NCBI GenBank assembly: GCA_015067845.1
Contig: SVLT01000009.1
Location: 26,510-90,509, forward strand
DNA length: 64,000 nt
Reading direction: 5' to 3'
Source: Oscillospiraceae bacterium
Lineage (GTDB): Bacteria > Bacillota > Clostridia > Oscillospirales > Oscillospiraceae
In this document: positions 18,192 through 27,572 of the stretch, in pieces
Position numbering within the stretch: the first letter of the stretch is position 1
Layout of the letters: each line of letters begins with the position of its first letter
Notes under the pieces: model-generated
The model's input: the letters and a program-made list of their open reading frames with translations, nothing else
Told to the model about the DNA's origin: nothing
Database searches by the model: none
Made by a program: the position numbers and the translations under genes

Positions 18192-19556
18192 ATGCCGGAT
18201 AAGAGAGCATTGGGCAAGCGGAAACTGCGTCTGGCGCCCACGCAGATCATTGCATTGGTCTTTGTGGGGATCATTTTGCTTGGCGCACTGATTTTAACAT
18301 TGCCGATTTCCTCCCGGGACGGTACTTCCCCCGGTTTTTTGCCTGCGCTGTTTACAGCCACCTCGGCTACCTGCGTCACGGGCCTGGTGATGTTCGATAC
18401 CTGGACCCAGTGGAATGGCCTTGGCCAAACGGTGATCCTGTGTCTGATCGAGATCGGCGGACTGGGCTTCATGTCCGCGGCTTCTCTGGTCATCTTCCTG
18501 TTTCGCAAACGGGTGGGCCTGAAACAGAGAATGGTGATGGCGCAGGCACTCAGCGTCAGCGACATGGCAAGTGTGGTACGGCTGCAAAAGATTATGATTT
18601 TTGGCAGCTTGCTGGTGCAGCTGATTGGCGCGATGATTTTAACAGTCCATTTCTGGCCCGTATACGGCCTGGGGCAGGCAGCCAAGTGGGGCGTGTTTCA
18701 CGCAGTTTCGGCCTTTTGCAACGCCGGCTTTGATATTTTCGGCGTTTTAAAAGCCGGCAGCAGTCTGATGCTGTTTCAGTCCGACCCGGTGGTGCTGCTG
18801 ACCTTGGGTACTCTGGTTGCCGTTGGCGGTTTGGGCTTCTTCGTGTGGGAGGAGGTCATCCGCGTCCGCAGCTGGAAAAAGTTCTCGGTCTATACCAAGC
18901 TGGTTCTGCTGATGAGCGCCATTTTGCTGGTTGGCGGCACGTTGGGCTTCTGCCTGCTGGAATGGAACAATCCCGAAACCCTGGGGGATCTGCCTTGGTA
19001 TGACAAATTACTTGGCGGTCTGTTTCAGTCCATGACCGTCCGTACCGCAGGCTTCGATGCCTTGGGTCAGGGCGGACTGACGGAGGGCGGCAAGGCCTTT
19101 TCCATGATCCTCATGTTCATCGGCGGCGCATCCGGCTCCACCGCCGGCGGTGTCAAGATGGTGACCATGATGGTGCTGCTGCTGTTTATGTGGTCCCGGA
19201 TCCGGGGCAAGGGCAGCGTGAGTGTGTTCAAGCACTCCGTGCCCGATAATCAGGTGTTGGATGCTATGATGATTGTGACACTTGTGGCAGGTCTGGCAAT
19301 CTTTGGCGGACTGTTCGTCAGCGCCACATCTCCCATTAGCTTTACCGACGGTCTGTATGAATCCGTATCGGCCTTGGCTACGGTGGGACTGACCACCGGC
19401 GTGACCACCAGTCTGAGCCTTCCGGCCCAGCTTTTGATGATCCTTTATATGTACTTTGGGCGTGTAGGCGTTCTGACATTGAGCCTTGGCTTCCTGATGG
19501 GCAATCAGGCGCAGGAACGCTTCCGCTATGCAAATACCAATCTGTTGATCGGATAG
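18192..19556 (+). CDS. TrkH/KtrB-family potassium uptake channel subunit
   Basis: A protein of 454 residues. The start at 18192 follows a G-rich site (GGAAGGGGGGGG); upstream open frame overlaps the promoter. The chain shows the fourfold M1-P-M2 layout of the superfamily with pore-loop filter-like stretches FTATSATCVTGL, SAFCNAGFDIFG, SMTVRTAGFDALG and ALATVGLTTGV. It forms the membrane pore for K+ (or Na+-coupled K+) uptake with the RCK protein encoded 10 bases downstream. Length and partner fit KtrB/KtrA of Gram-positives. First gene of a long operon extending to rnc. Confidence 0.92.
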   Translation: MPDKRALGKRKLRLAPTQIIALVFVGIILLGALILTLPISSRDGTSPGFLPALFTATSATCVTGLVMFDTWTQWNGLGQTVILCLIEIGGLGFMSAASLVIFLFRKRVGLKQRMVMAQALSVSDMASVVRLQKIMIFGSLLVQLIGAMILTVHFWPVYGLGQAAKWGVFHAVSAFCNAGFDIFGVLKAGSSLMLFQSDPVVLLTLGTLVAVGGLGFFVWEEVIRVRSWKKFSVYTKLVLLMSAILLVGGTLGFCLLEWNNPETLGDLPWYDKLLGGLFQSMTVRTAGFDALGQGGLTEGGKAFSMILMFIGGASGSTAGGVKMVTMMVLLLFMWSRIRGKGSVSVFKHSVPDNQVLDAMMIVTLVAGLAIFGGLFVSATSPISFTDGLYESVSALATVGLTTGVTTSLSLPAQLLMILYMYFGRVGVLTLSLGFLMGNQAQERFRYANTNLLIG

Positions 19557-19566
19557 GAGGAATACG

Positions 19567-20214
19567 ATGAAATCCTATGTTGTTGTAGGTCTTGGCCGTT
19601 TCGGCAGCGAGGTCGCCCGGCAGTTATATCGCTGTGGCTGCGAGGTGCTGGCCATTGACCTGAGAAGTGAATTGGTTCAGCAGATATCAGCCGATGTGAC
19701 CCATGCTGCTGTGGGCGATAGCCGGGACAAGGAAGTGCTGCGCGCGCTGGGCGTAGGAGATTTTGACTGCGCCATTATTGCCATCGGTGAGGATCTGGCA
19801 GCTTCTGTGCTGATCACCATGAATTTGAAGGAGCTGGGCGTGCCGTATCTGGTTTGCAAAGCCCATGACGATGTCCACCGCCGTGTGTTGGAGAAATTGG
19901 GTGCTGATCGGGTGGTGATCCCCGAGCAGGAAAATGCGGCAAGATTGGCGAAAAGCTTGTCCTCTCCCAATCTGCTGGATTATATTGAGCTGTCCGAGGA
20001 GTACAGCATTATCGAGCTGCCTGCGCCCAAGAGCTGGGTGGGTAAAAACCTGAAAGAGCTGAATGTGCGTGCCAAGCTGGGTGTGAACATTTTGGCAGTT
20101 CGCCGTAACGGCAAGCTGGACGTCTCCCCTGCGGCGGAGTTTACCTTTGCTGACGGCGATATTGTGGTGGTTTTGGGCGATGCTAAGGCACTGAAAGCTG
20201 TTGAAAGACTATGA
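19567..20214 (+). CDS. TrkA/KtrA-family potassium channel regulator (RCK protein)
   Basis: A protein of 215 residues. The N-terminal RCK Rossmann domain begins YVVVGLGRFGSEVARQL, with the acidic ribose-binding end of strand 2 in AIDLRSE; it binds NAD(H) or ATP/ADP to gate the channel. The C-terminal RCK_C region (about 140-215) includes LGVNILAVRRNGK and FADGDIVVVLGD and may bind c-di-AMP as in KtrA. AGGAGG lies upstream. It is the cytoplasmic gating subunit for the preceding TrkH/KtrB gene; its stop overlaps the next start (ATGA). Confidence 0.92.
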   Translation: MKSYVVVGLGRFGSEVARQLYRCGCEVLAIDLRSELVQQISADVTHAAVGDSRDKEVLRALGVGDFDCAIIAIGEDLAASVLITMNLKELGVPYLVCKAHDDVHRRVLEKLGADRVVIPEQENAARLAKSLSSPNLLDYIELSEEYSIIELPAPKSWVGKNLKELNVRAKLGVNILAVRRNGKLDVSPAAEFTFADGDIVVVLGDAKALKAVERL

Positions 20215-20960
20215 TGGAAACAAGAATTACTTCCCGGAAGAATCCGCTGATCCAGCAGGTGCGGCGGTTGCTGACTTCCAAAAAGGAACGGGAGACCGCC
20301 GGGCTTTTTGTGGCGGATGGAACAAAACTGTTGGAAGAGGCCATACGGTATTACCCCGGCCTTGATACGGTGATTTTGTCCGATGGCGTGACTGCTGACC
20401 TGCCGGAGCAGGTGACGGTGGTGCGTGTGCCGGAAGATGTGATGGCCTATGTATCCCCAATGGAAACGCCCCAGGGTGCGCTGTTTCTGTGCCGCTTACC
20501 GGAGCAGAAGGCGTTTGATGCCCAGGCAGGGATGCTGATTTTAGACGGCATCCAGGATCCAGGCAATCTGGGCACGATCCTGCGCACAGCCGATGCCCTG
20601 GATGTGCCGGTGGCGCTTCTGGAAGGGTGTGCGGATCCGTACAGTCACAAGGTGGTGCGTGCTTCCATGGGTGCGGTCCTGCGCACACAGCCCATGCTGT
20701 CCGACTGGGAGCAGGTGCACAAGCAATGCGCGGAAGCCGGTATTCCTGTGGCGGTGACCGCCCTTTCTGAGAAATCCCAGGACATCCGCAAGGCAGACCT
20801 CTCCAAGATGGCAGTGGTCATCGGCAGCGAGGGCAGGGGTGTGCGTCCGGAGATTCTTTCGCAGGCGGATGCCCAACTGATCATCCCCATGAACGACCAC
20901 TGCGAGTCGCTGAATGCGGCGGTAGCAGCTACCATCGTCATGTGGGAAATGAAAAACTGA
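20211..20960 (+). CDS. TrmH/SpoU-family 23S rRNA 2'-O-ribose methyltransferase
   Basis: A protein of 249 residues. An N-terminal substrate-binding domain (RKNPLIQQVRRLLTSKKERE) precedes the SPOUT catalytic domain, whose three motifs are visible: NLGTILRTADALDV (motif 1 with N and R), VIGSEGRGV (motif 2), and IPMNDHCESLNAAVAATIV (motif 3). These enzymes methylate a ribose of 23S rRNA from S-adenosylmethionine through a knotted site. Which nucleotide is modified is unclear. The start overlaps the trkA-like stop by four bases. Confidence 0.9.
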   Translation: MMETRITSRKNPLIQQVRRLLTSKKERETAGLFVADGTKLLEEAIRYYPGLDTVILSDGVTADLPEQVTVVRVPEDVMAYVSPMETPQGALFLCRLPEQKAFDAQAGMLILDGIQDPGNLGTILRTADALDVPVALLEGCADPYSHKVVRASMGAVLRTQPMLSDWEQVHKQCAEAGIPVAVTALSEKSQDIRKADLSKMAVVIGSEGRGVRPEILSQADAQLIIPMNDHCESLNAAVAATIVMWEMKN

Positions 20961-20981
20961 CAGAGACAGAAGGTAAAAAGC

Positions 20982-22211
20982 ATGCTGATACATTGGATAT
21001 GGCTGGCCACCCGGCCGGAGCTCAGCGACCGACTGAAATTGGCTACGCTGGAAGCGTTCCGCGACCCGGAAGACATTTTTTATAGTGACAAGGAGCACTA
21101 TGCCAATGTGGAAGGCATGACTCAGGCCGGCGCGGAGGCGCTTTCTGACAAAAAATTGACCCAAGCGCAGGAGATTTTGGATGACTGTGTAGAGAAAGGC
21201 ATCCAGATCTGCACCTTTCATGACGCGGCATATCCTGCCAGATTGAAAAATATCGCAGATCCGCCCCTGGTGCTGTACTACAAGGGCAATCTGACCGGAT
21301 TGGACAGCAGTCCGGTGATCGGCGTGGTGGGAACGCGGAAAGCATCGGCATACGGTCTGAACACCTCCAAGAAAATGGGCTACCAGATCGCCAAATGCGG
21401 CGGTATTTTGGTGTCCGGTCTGGCGGAGGGTAACGACGGCAGCGCTATGACGGGCGCACTGATGGCCGGCGGCAAGGTCGTGGGCGTACTGGGCTGCGGC
21501 GCGGATGTGGTGTATCCGGCTATTCACCGATCCTTGTACAAGGATACGGAGCGAAACGGCTGTCTGATTTCAGAATTTCCGCCGAAAACGCCGCCCTATG
21601 GGTGGAATTTTCCCAAGCGCAACCGCATTATCAGCGGACTGAGCAACGGCATTTTGGTGGTGGAAGCGCCCCATAAGAGTGGTTCTCTCATCACAGCCCG
21701 GGATGCGTTGGAGCAGGGCCGGGATGTGTTTGTCGTACCCGGAAACATCGATGTGGATACTTTTGTGGGCAGCAACGCCCTGCTCAGAGAGGGTGCGATC
21801 GCGGTCAGCAGCGGATGGGATGTGGTCAGCGAATATGCGGCCTTGTATCCGGATAAGATCCGAGAAGCAACCGGGGAGTCTGTATTCCTCAGCGAGCACG
21901 AAAAGACTGTGCCTGAGGTGGCGCAAAAACCTATGCAACCTACCCGAAAGCCTTTGTTCGACAGAAAAAGGGATAAAAAACCCATTGACAAGGACGAAAA
22001 GAAAACTTATAGTGTCCAGCAGGATGTTCTGGATTCCCTATCTCAGGAGGAGCAGGAACTGCTGAAACCTTTGCGCAAGGGCGCAGCCCTTGTGGATGAC
22101 CTGATTGCCGCCAGCGAACTGCCGGCGGGCAAGGTGCTTAGCATGCTCACTATGCTGCAAATTCGCGGCGTGGTGGAGCTTTTGCCGGGCAAACGGGTCG
22201 CGCTAAAATAA
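20982..22211 (+). CDS. dprA: DNA processing protein DprA (Smf)
   Basis: A protein of 409 residues. It loads RecA on incoming single-stranded DNA during natural transformation. The Rossmann-like core shows VGTRKASAYGL, GGILVSGLAEGNDGSA, VLGCGADVVYP, PKRNRIISGLSNG, and PHKSGSLITARDALEQGRDV, all standard. An N-terminal helical segment and a C-terminal winged-helix-like domain (about 340-409, LRKGAALVDDLIAASELPAGKV) complete the usual layout. It precedes topA by 18 bases, a common Firmicutes order. Whether the cell is competent cannot be told here. Confidence 0.95.
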   Translation: MLIHWIWLATRPELSDRLKLATLEAFRDPEDIFYSDKEHYANVEGMTQAGAEALSDKKLTQAQEILDDCVEKGIQICTFHDAAYPARLKNIADPPLVLYYKGNLTGLDSSPVIGVVGTRKASAYGLNTSKKMGYQIAKCGGILVSGLAEGNDGSAMTGALMAGGKVVGVLGCGADVVYPAIHRSLYKDTERNGCLISEFPPKTPPYGWNFPKRNRIISGLSNGILVVEAPHKSGSLITARDALEQGRDVFVVPGNIDVDTFVGSNALLREGAIAVSSGWDVVSEYAALYPDKIREATGESVFLSEHEKTVPEVAQKPMQPTRKPLFDRKRDKKPIDKDEKKTYSVQQDVLDSLSQEEQELLKPLRKGAALVDDLIAASELPAGKVLSMLTMLQIRGVVELLPGKRVALK

Positions 22212-22229
22212 CGAGAATGGAGCAAATAT

Positions 22230-24419
22230 ATGGCAACACCGTCAAATCTTGTAATCGTAGAGTCGCCTTCCAAGGCTAAGACCATTGGCAAATACTTGGG
22301 ACCGGACTATCTTGTAAAGGCCAGCATGGGCCATTTGCGGGATCTGCCCAAGAGTACCATGGGTGTAGATTTGGAACACGACTTTACACCGAAATACCTG
22401 CCGGTATCCGGTAAGGAAGACCTGATCAAGGAGCTGAAAAAAGCGGCGGCCCAGGCGGATACTGTCTATCTGGCAACTGACCCGGACCGGGAGGGCGAAG
22501 CCATCTCCTGGCACTTAAAGGAATTGCTGCAGCTGCCGGATGACAAGGCCCGCCGTGTCACCTTTAACGAGATCACCCAGAAGGTGGTCAAGGAGTCCAT
22601 TTCCGCGCCCCGGGACATTGACTATGATCTGGTGGATGCGCAGCAGGCCCGCCGGATTTTGGACCGTATCGTGGGCTACCAGCTGTCCCCCTTGCTGTGG
22701 AAAAAGGTGCGCCGGGGTCTGTCCGCAGGCCGGGTGCAGAGCGTTGCCACCCGTCTGGTGGTGGACCGTGAGAATGAGATCCGGGCCTTTATCCCCAAGG
22801 AGTATTGGTCGCTGGATGTGACGCTGAACCTGATTGGCAAGCCCGGTTCTTTTGTTGCCCACTATTTTGGCGGCGCAAAAAAGAAGGAACTGGAAAACGA
22901 GCAGCAGGTACAGGCGGTCATTGATGATATTACCGGCAAGATCTTTACGGTGACCAATGTAAAGCGCGCCGATAAGAAGCGCAGCGCCGCGCCCCCGTTT
23001 ACCACCTCCACCTTGCAGCAGGAGGCATCCCGAAAGCTGAACATGACGCCCAAGCGCACCATGGCCATCGCCCAGCAGCTGTATGAGGGCGTGGATGTGG
23101 CAGGAGAGGGCACTACCGGTCTGATCACCTATATGCGTACCGACTCTCTGCGCCTGTCCGACGAGGCTATGGCCGCCGCGGCAGATTTCATTAAGCACCG
23201 CTACGGAAAAGAGTATTATTACGGAAAACACCATGTGTTCAAAACCAAGTCCGGTGCCCAGGATGCCCACGAAGCCATCCGTCCCACCCGTGTGGAGCTG
23301 GATCCGGAAACGATCAAGGGCAGTCTGACCAAGGAGCAGTACAAGCTCTACAAATTGATTTGGAGCCGCTTCTTGGCCTCTCAGATGGCTAATGCGGTGT
23401 ATGATACTGTGGCCATTGATACCGAGTGCGCCGGTCATGTGTTCCGCAGCACCCACCAGAGCATGAAGTTTGCAGGCTTTGTTGCCGTCTACGAAGAGGG
23501 ACGGGACGATGAAGCGGAAGCCGTGGGATCTCCCTTGCCGGATCTGGAAGAGGGGGATACAGCGGATGCTGTGAAGATCGAAAAAGAGCAGCATTTCACC
23601 CAACCCCCGGCCCGGTATACCGAAGCCACCCTGGTCAAGGCCATGGAGGAAAAGGGCGTAGGCCGCCCGTCCACCTATGCGGCCACAGTTTCCATCATCC
23701 AGGATCGGGAATATGTACTAAAAACAGACAAGCGGCTGGCCCCCACGCCCCTGGGCGAGGTGGTCAACGGCTTGATGATGGACCGTTTTAACGACATCGT
23801 GGATGTGGAATTCACCGCCAACATGGAAAACAAGCTGGACGATGTGGAGGCCGGCAACCGGAAGTGGAAAGAGGTTCTGGGTGAATTCTATCAGGGCTTC
23901 CGTCAGGAGCTGACCGATGCGGAAGCAGCATTGGAAGGCACCCGGCTGAAAGTGCCGGAGGAGGAGACTGAGGAGATCTGCGAGGTCTGCGGCAAAAAAA
24001 TGGTCATCAAGGATGGTCGTTTTGGCAAATTCATGGCCTGTCCCGGTTGGCCGGAGTGCAAGAATACCAAGCCCATCGTGGAGAAAATGCCCGGTCGCTG
24101 CCCCAATTGCGGCGGCACGATTTTGAAGCGGAAATCCAAGAAGGGCTATCCCTACTATGCCTGCGAAAAGGGCGCAGAATGTGGCTTTATGAGCTGGGAT
24201 GTGCCCACGGACCAGGACTGCCCGGAATGTGGACAGACGCTGTTCAAAAAGTCCGGTCGTGGCCGGATGAAGCCCTTCTGCATCAACGAAAAATGTCAGA
24301 ATTTCCTGCCGGAGGACAAGCGGGGATACTACAAAAAGGCGGATTCTGCCGAATCCGGCGAAAAGAAAACCAAGAAAACTACGAAAAAGACCACCAAAAA
24401 GAAAGAGGCAAGCAAATGA
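22230..24419 (+). CDS. topA: DNA topoisomerase I
   Basis: A protein of 729 residues, type IA. The Toprim domain starts NLVIVESPSKAKTIGKYLG and includes the metal-binding YLATDPDREGEAISWHL. The catalytic tyrosine is Y301 in GLITYMRTDS. After the clamp (to about 585) come three four-cysteine zinc modules: CEVCGKKM...CPGWPEC, CPNCGG...CEKGAEC and CPECGQ...CINEKC. A Lys/Thr-rich tail ends the protein. It relaxes negative supercoils and is essential in most bacteria. Its stop overlaps the trmFO start (ATGA). Confidence 0.97.
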   Translation: MATPSNLVIVESPSKAKTIGKYLGPDYLVKASMGHLRDLPKSTMGVDLEHDFTPKYLPVSGKEDLIKELKKAAAQADTVYLATDPDREGEAISWHLKELLQLPDDKARRVTFNEITQKVVKESISAPRDIDYDLVDAQQARRILDRIVGYQLSPLLWKKVRRGLSAGRVQSVATRLVVDRENEIRAFIPKEYWSLDVTLNLIGKPGSFVAHYFGGAKKKELENEQQVQAVIDDITGKIFTVTNVKRADKKRSAAPPFTTSTLQQEASRKLNMTPKRTMAIAQQLYEGVDVAGEGTTGLITYMRTDSLRLSDEAMAAAADFIKHRYGKEYYYGKHHVFKTKSGAQDAHEAIRPTRVELDPETIKGSLTKEQYKLYKLIWSRFLASQMANAVYDTVAIDTECAGHVFRSTHQSMKFAGFVAVYEEGRDDEAEAVGSPLPDLEEGDTADAVKIEKEQHFTQPPARYTEATLVKAMEEKGVGRPSTYAATVSIIQDREYVLKTDKRLAPTPLGEVVNGLMMDRFNDIVDVEFTANMENKLDDVEAGNRKWKEVLGEFYQGFRQELTDAEAALEGTRLKVPEEETEEICEVCGKKMVIKDGRFGKFMACPGWPECKNTKPIVEKMPGRCPNCGGTILKRKSKKGYPYYACEKGAECGFMSWDVPTDQDCPECGQTLFKKSGRGRMKPFCINEKCQNFLPEDKRGYYKKADSAESGEKKTKKTTKKTTKKKEASK

Positions 24420-25720
24420 GCGTAGTGAAAGTCATCGGCGCGGGTCTGGCCGGCTGTGAAGCGGCCTGGCAACTGGCCCAGCGGGGCATTTCTGTGGAGC
24501 TTTATGAGATGAAGCCACAAAAAATGTCTCCTGCTCACCATAGCGCGGATTTTGCCGAATTGGTCTGCTCAAACTCTTTTCGGGGCGACCGGCTGGAAAA
24601 TGCGGTGGGTCTTCTCAAGGAAGAGCTGCGCCGGCTGGACAGTCTGATCATGCAGTGCGCAGAGGCCACCCGGGTGGAAGCCGGTGGATGTCTGGCGGTT
24701 GACCGTGGCGGCTTTGCGAAAATGGTGACGGAAAAGATCCGCAGTCATCCCAACATCACCGTTATCGACGAGGAAGTGACCCAAGTGCCGGAAGGCCCGG
24801 TGATCGTGGCTACCGGCCCGCTCACCTCTGATGCCATGAGTGATGCCATTGGCGCATATTTCGGTCAGGATCATCTCCACTTTTTCGATGCGGCGGCACC
24901 GCTGGTCACAGCGGAGTCCATCGACATGACCAAGGCTTGGTGGCAGAGCCGTTATGATCGGGGAACACCTGATTATGTAAACTGTGCCATGGATAAGGCG
25001 GAGTATGAGGCCTTTGTCACGGAGCTGGTGGCGGCGGAGGAAGCGGAAGTCCACGGTTTTGAGGACAAAAATGTTTTTGAGGGCTGTATGCCCGTGGAAG
25101 TCATGGCCCGCCGTGGCTTCGACACATTGCGCTACGGCCCGTTGAAGCCGGTGGGTCTGACTGATCCCAATACCGGCAAAGAGCCCTATGCGGTTGTTCA
25201 GCTGCGGCAGGATAACAGCGAGGGAAGTATTTTCAATTTGGTGGGTTTCCAGACCCATTTGAAATTCGGTGAGCAGAAACGGGTCTTTTCCATGATCCCG
25301 GCTCTGGCCAACGCGGAATTTGTCCGCTACGGCGTGATGCACCGCAACACATTCCTCCAATCCCCCAAGCTGCTGGACTGTTACTATGCCGACCGTCGGA
25401 ATCCCATGGTTGCCTTTGCCGGGCAGATGACCGGCGTGGAGGGCTATGTGGAATCCACCGCCTCCGGTTTCCTGGCGGCGGTTGCCATGGCGGCAAAGGT
25501 GCAGGGCAAGGATGTGCCCGCATTCCCCAAAACCACCGCCATCGGCGCGTTGGGACATTACATCAGCGACGAATCGGTGGTTTCTTTCCAACCGATGAAT
25601 ATCAATTTCAGCATCATTGCTCCTTTGGAGCAGAGAGTCCGTAAAAAGGCAGAGAAAAATCTCGCCATTGCCAACCGTTCTCTGGCGATCATCGACGAAA
25701 TGATCGCTCGGGGATTATAA
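24416..25720 (+). CDS. trmFO: Methylenetetrahydrofolate-tRNA-(uracil-5)-methyltransferase TrmFO
   Basis: A protein of 434 residues. The start at 24416 overlaps the topA stop; a longer open frame is only the topA shadow. It places the m5U54 methyl group in tRNA using methylene-tetrahydrofolate and FAD. The FAD loop is VKVIGAGLAGCEAAWQLA; further family blocks are MSPAHHSADFAELVCSNS, YVNCAMDKAEYEAF, FEGCMPVEVMARRG, and the C-terminal GQMTGVEGYVESTASG. TopA-trmFO adjacency is typical of Firmicutes. Confidence 0.96.
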   Translation: MSVVKVIGAGLAGCEAAWQLAQRGISVELYEMKPQKMSPAHHSADFAELVCSNSFRGDRLENAVGLLKEELRRLDSLIMQCAEATRVEAGGCLAVDRGGFAKMVTEKIRSHPNITVIDEEVTQVPEGPVIVATGPLTSDAMSDAIGAYFGQDHLHFFDAAAPLVTAESIDMTKAWWQSRYDRGTPDYVNCAMDKAEYEAFVTELVAAEEAEVHGFEDKNVFEGCMPVEVMARRGFDTLRYGPLKPVGLTDPNTGKEPYAVVQLRQDNSEGSIFNLVGFQTHLKFGEQKRVFSMIPALANAEFVRYGVMHRNTFLQSPKLLDCYYADRRNPMVAFAGQMTGVEGYVESTASGFLAAVAMAAKVQGKDVPAFPKTTAIGALGHYISDESVVSFQPMNINFSIIAPLEQRVRKKAEKNLAIANRSLAIIDEMIARGL

Positions 25721-25736
25721 AGAAAGAGGTGCGGAT

Positions 25737-26765
25737 ATGAAGATCATTATTGACGCTATGGGCGGCGACCACGCTCCGGAAGCTCCGGTGCTGGGCGCCA
25801 TCGAGGCCGCAAAAACCTATGGAAGCCAGATCACCTTGGTGGGCCGTGGAGAAGAAATCCTGAATGTGATGAAGCAGAACGGCATTGACACACTTCCTGA
25901 CGGGGTGGAGATCGCCAATGCCGAGGATGTGGTGGATATGCACGACGATCCTGCCAATGTGATCCGCAAAAAGCCCAACTCCTCCATGGTGGTGGGTCTG
26001 AAAATGCTGGCAGAAGGCCAGGGCGACGCATTTATCTCGGCCGGAAGCACCGGCGCATTGCTCACCGGAGCGACCCTGATCGTCAAGCGTGTCAAGGGCA
26101 TCCGCCGGGCGGCTATGGGCCCTGCCATGCCCAACAAGACCGGCGGTAAGACTGTGATTCTGGACTGCGGTGCCAATGCGGAATGCACACCGGAGTTTTT
26201 GCTGCAATTCGGTTTGGTGGGTTCCCTCCATGCCAAGGCTACTTACGGTGTGGAAAGCCCCAAGGTGGGTCTGCTGAACATCGGCACAGAGGACACCAAG
26301 GGTACCCCCTTGCAGAAAGAGGCCTACGGCCTTTTGCAGCAAGCCTCCGAAAAGGGTCTTCTTAACTTCGTGGGCAACGTGGAAGCCCGGGATGTACCCC
26401 TGGGCGCGGTGGATGTGGTGGTTTGCGACGGCTTTGCCGGCAATGTGCTGCTGAAATCCATCGAAGGCACCGCCATGTTCATGGGCAGCCTGGTGTCCAA
26501 GATGTTCAAGAAAAACCTGATCAGCAAGCTGTCTGCGGCATTGGTGATGAAGGACATCAAGGGATTCAAGAAGCTGCTGGACTACCGTGAGATCGGCGGA
26601 ACCCAGTTCCTGGGCATCCAAAAGCCTGTCATCAAGGCCCACGGCTCTTCCGATCAGATCGCCTTCCGCAACGCGGTGCGTCAGGCAGAGGAAGCGGCAA
26701 GCCGGAACATTTCCGAACAGTTGGAAGCCGGTCTGGCCGCATTAAAGGAGATCAGCAATGATTAA
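25737..26765 (+). CDS. plsX: Phosphate acyltransferase PlsX
   Basis: A protein of 342 residues. It makes acyl-phosphate from acyl-ACP, the first step of phosphatidic acid synthesis with PlsY. Family blocks are the N-terminal IIDAMGGDHAPEAPVLGA, ISAGSTGALLTGA, LDCGANAECTPEFL, LLNIGTEDTKGT and VVCDGFAGNVLLK. AAAGAGGTG is the ribosome binding site. Its last eight bases overlap rnc. Many Firmicutes have an acpP gene between plsX and rnc; here it is absent. Confidence 0.96.
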   Translation: MKIIIDAMGGDHAPEAPVLGAIEAAKTYGSQITLVGRGEEILNVMKQNGIDTLPDGVEIANAEDVVDMHDDPANVIRKKPNSSMVVGLKMLAEGQGDAFISAGSTGALLTGATLIVKRVKGIRRAAMGPAMPNKTGGKTVILDCGANAECTPEFLLQFGLVGSLHAKATYGVESPKVGLLNIGTEDTKGTPLQKEAYGLLQQASEKGLLNFVGNVEARDVPLGAVDVVVCDGFAGNVLLKSIEGTAMFMGSLVSKMFKKNLISKLSAALVMKDIKGFKKLLDYREIGGTQFLGIQKPVIKAHGSSDQIAFRNAVRQAEEAASRNISEQLEAGLAALKEISND

Positions 26766-27441
26766 CGAACTGGAAAAAGCCATCGGCTATCAGTTCCGGA
26801 ATATCACCCTTTTGCAAAATGCCCTGTCCCATTCGTCCTATGCCAACGAGCGTTGGCACGACAGCCTGAAAAGCAACGAACGGCTGGAATTTCTGGGGGA
26901 CTCGGTGCTGGGAATGTTGGTGGCGGAGCACTTGTTCCGCACCTTTCCTGACCGCCCGGAGGGCGAGCTGACCCGGATGCGGGCGGACATGGTCTGTGAA
27001 AAGACCCTGGCGAAGGTTGCAAACCGACTGGATCTGGGACGGCATCTGATGCTGGGCAAGGGTGAGGAGTCCGGTGGCGGACGAAACCGGGATTCCATTC
27101 TGGCGGATGCGGTGGAATCCGTGCTTGCCGCCTGCTATCTGGACGGCGGCATGGACGCGGCGCTGCAATTTGTACAGAAGTTTATTCTGGTGAACGTGCC
27201 GGTGACCAAGCTCCACAATGCGGACTACAAGACCGCCTTGCAGGAGCTGGTGCAGCAAAAAAAGAACCAGACGATCGCGTACCGTCTGGTAGGGGAGAGT
27301 GGCCCGGATCACGACAAGGAATTCCGGGTGGAAGTGACCCTGAACGGCGAAACCGTTGGTTTTGGCATCGGAAGCAGCAAAAAGCGCGCAGAGCAAGCTG
27401 CCGCCCAGGCTGCTATTGAGAGATTATATCCCAACAACTAG
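26758..27441 (+). CDS. rnc: Ribonuclease III
   Basis: A protein of 227 residues. It cuts double-stranded RNA, including rRNA precursors. The catalytic signature ERLEFLGDS is at 41-49 with D48, and the second acidic pair is D117/E120 (DSILADAVE). The double-stranded RNA-binding domain occupies about 155-227, with DYKTALQELVQQKK and the final GSSKKRAEQAAAQAAIE. The start lies inside the end of plsX. It is the last gene of the operon that begins at trkH. Confidence 0.96.
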   Translation: MINELEKAIGYQFRNITLLQNALSHSSYANERWHDSLKSNERLEFLGDSVLGMLVAEHLFRTFPDRPEGELTRMRADMVCEKTLAKVANRLDLGRHLMLGKGEESGGGRNRDSILADAVESVLAACYLDGGMDAALQFVQKFILVNVPVTKLHNADYKTALQELVQQKKNQTIAYRLVGESGPDHDKEFRVEVTLNGETVGFGIGSSKKRAEQAAAQAAIERLYPNN

Positions 27442-27442
27442 A

Positions 27443-27453
27443 TGTCATTGCGA
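27443..27453. repeat. Terminus fragment of the TGTCATTGCGA intergenic element
   Basis: The 11-mer TGTCATTGCGA is identical to the left ends of the elements at 34762 and 40080; the rest of the element is missing, so this is a remnant or a solo end. Confidence 0.45.
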
Positions 27454-27477
27454 GTTGACGATTTTTCGATGCGAATT

Positions 27478-27525
27478 GTAGGGGCGACTATTAGTCGCCC
27501 GCGGGCGGCAGGTTGCCGCCCCTAC
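27478..27525. repeat. GTAGGGGCG...CGCCCCTAC palindromic intergenic element
   Basis: Outer arms GTAGGGGCG (27478-27486) and CGCCCCTAC (27517-27525) are perfect inverse complements. Inside are two smaller palindromes, GGGCGACTATTAGTCGCCC and GGGCGGCAGGTTGCCGCCC. The shape is that of mobile REP-like sequences found between genes in many Clostridia. Confidence 0.6.
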
Positions 27526-27533
27526 ATATGATC

Positions 27534-27566
27534 AAGGGCGTGTTGCAGAGTTTGCAACACGCCCTT
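27534..27566. terminator. Hairpin terminator between rnc and the creatininase homologue
   Basis: Arms 27534-27547 and 27553-27566 (AAGGGCGTGTTGCA and complement) are perfect around a five-base loop. Converging transcripts end here; the T-runs are short on both sides. Confidence 0.7.
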
Positions 27567-27572
27567 ACTTTG

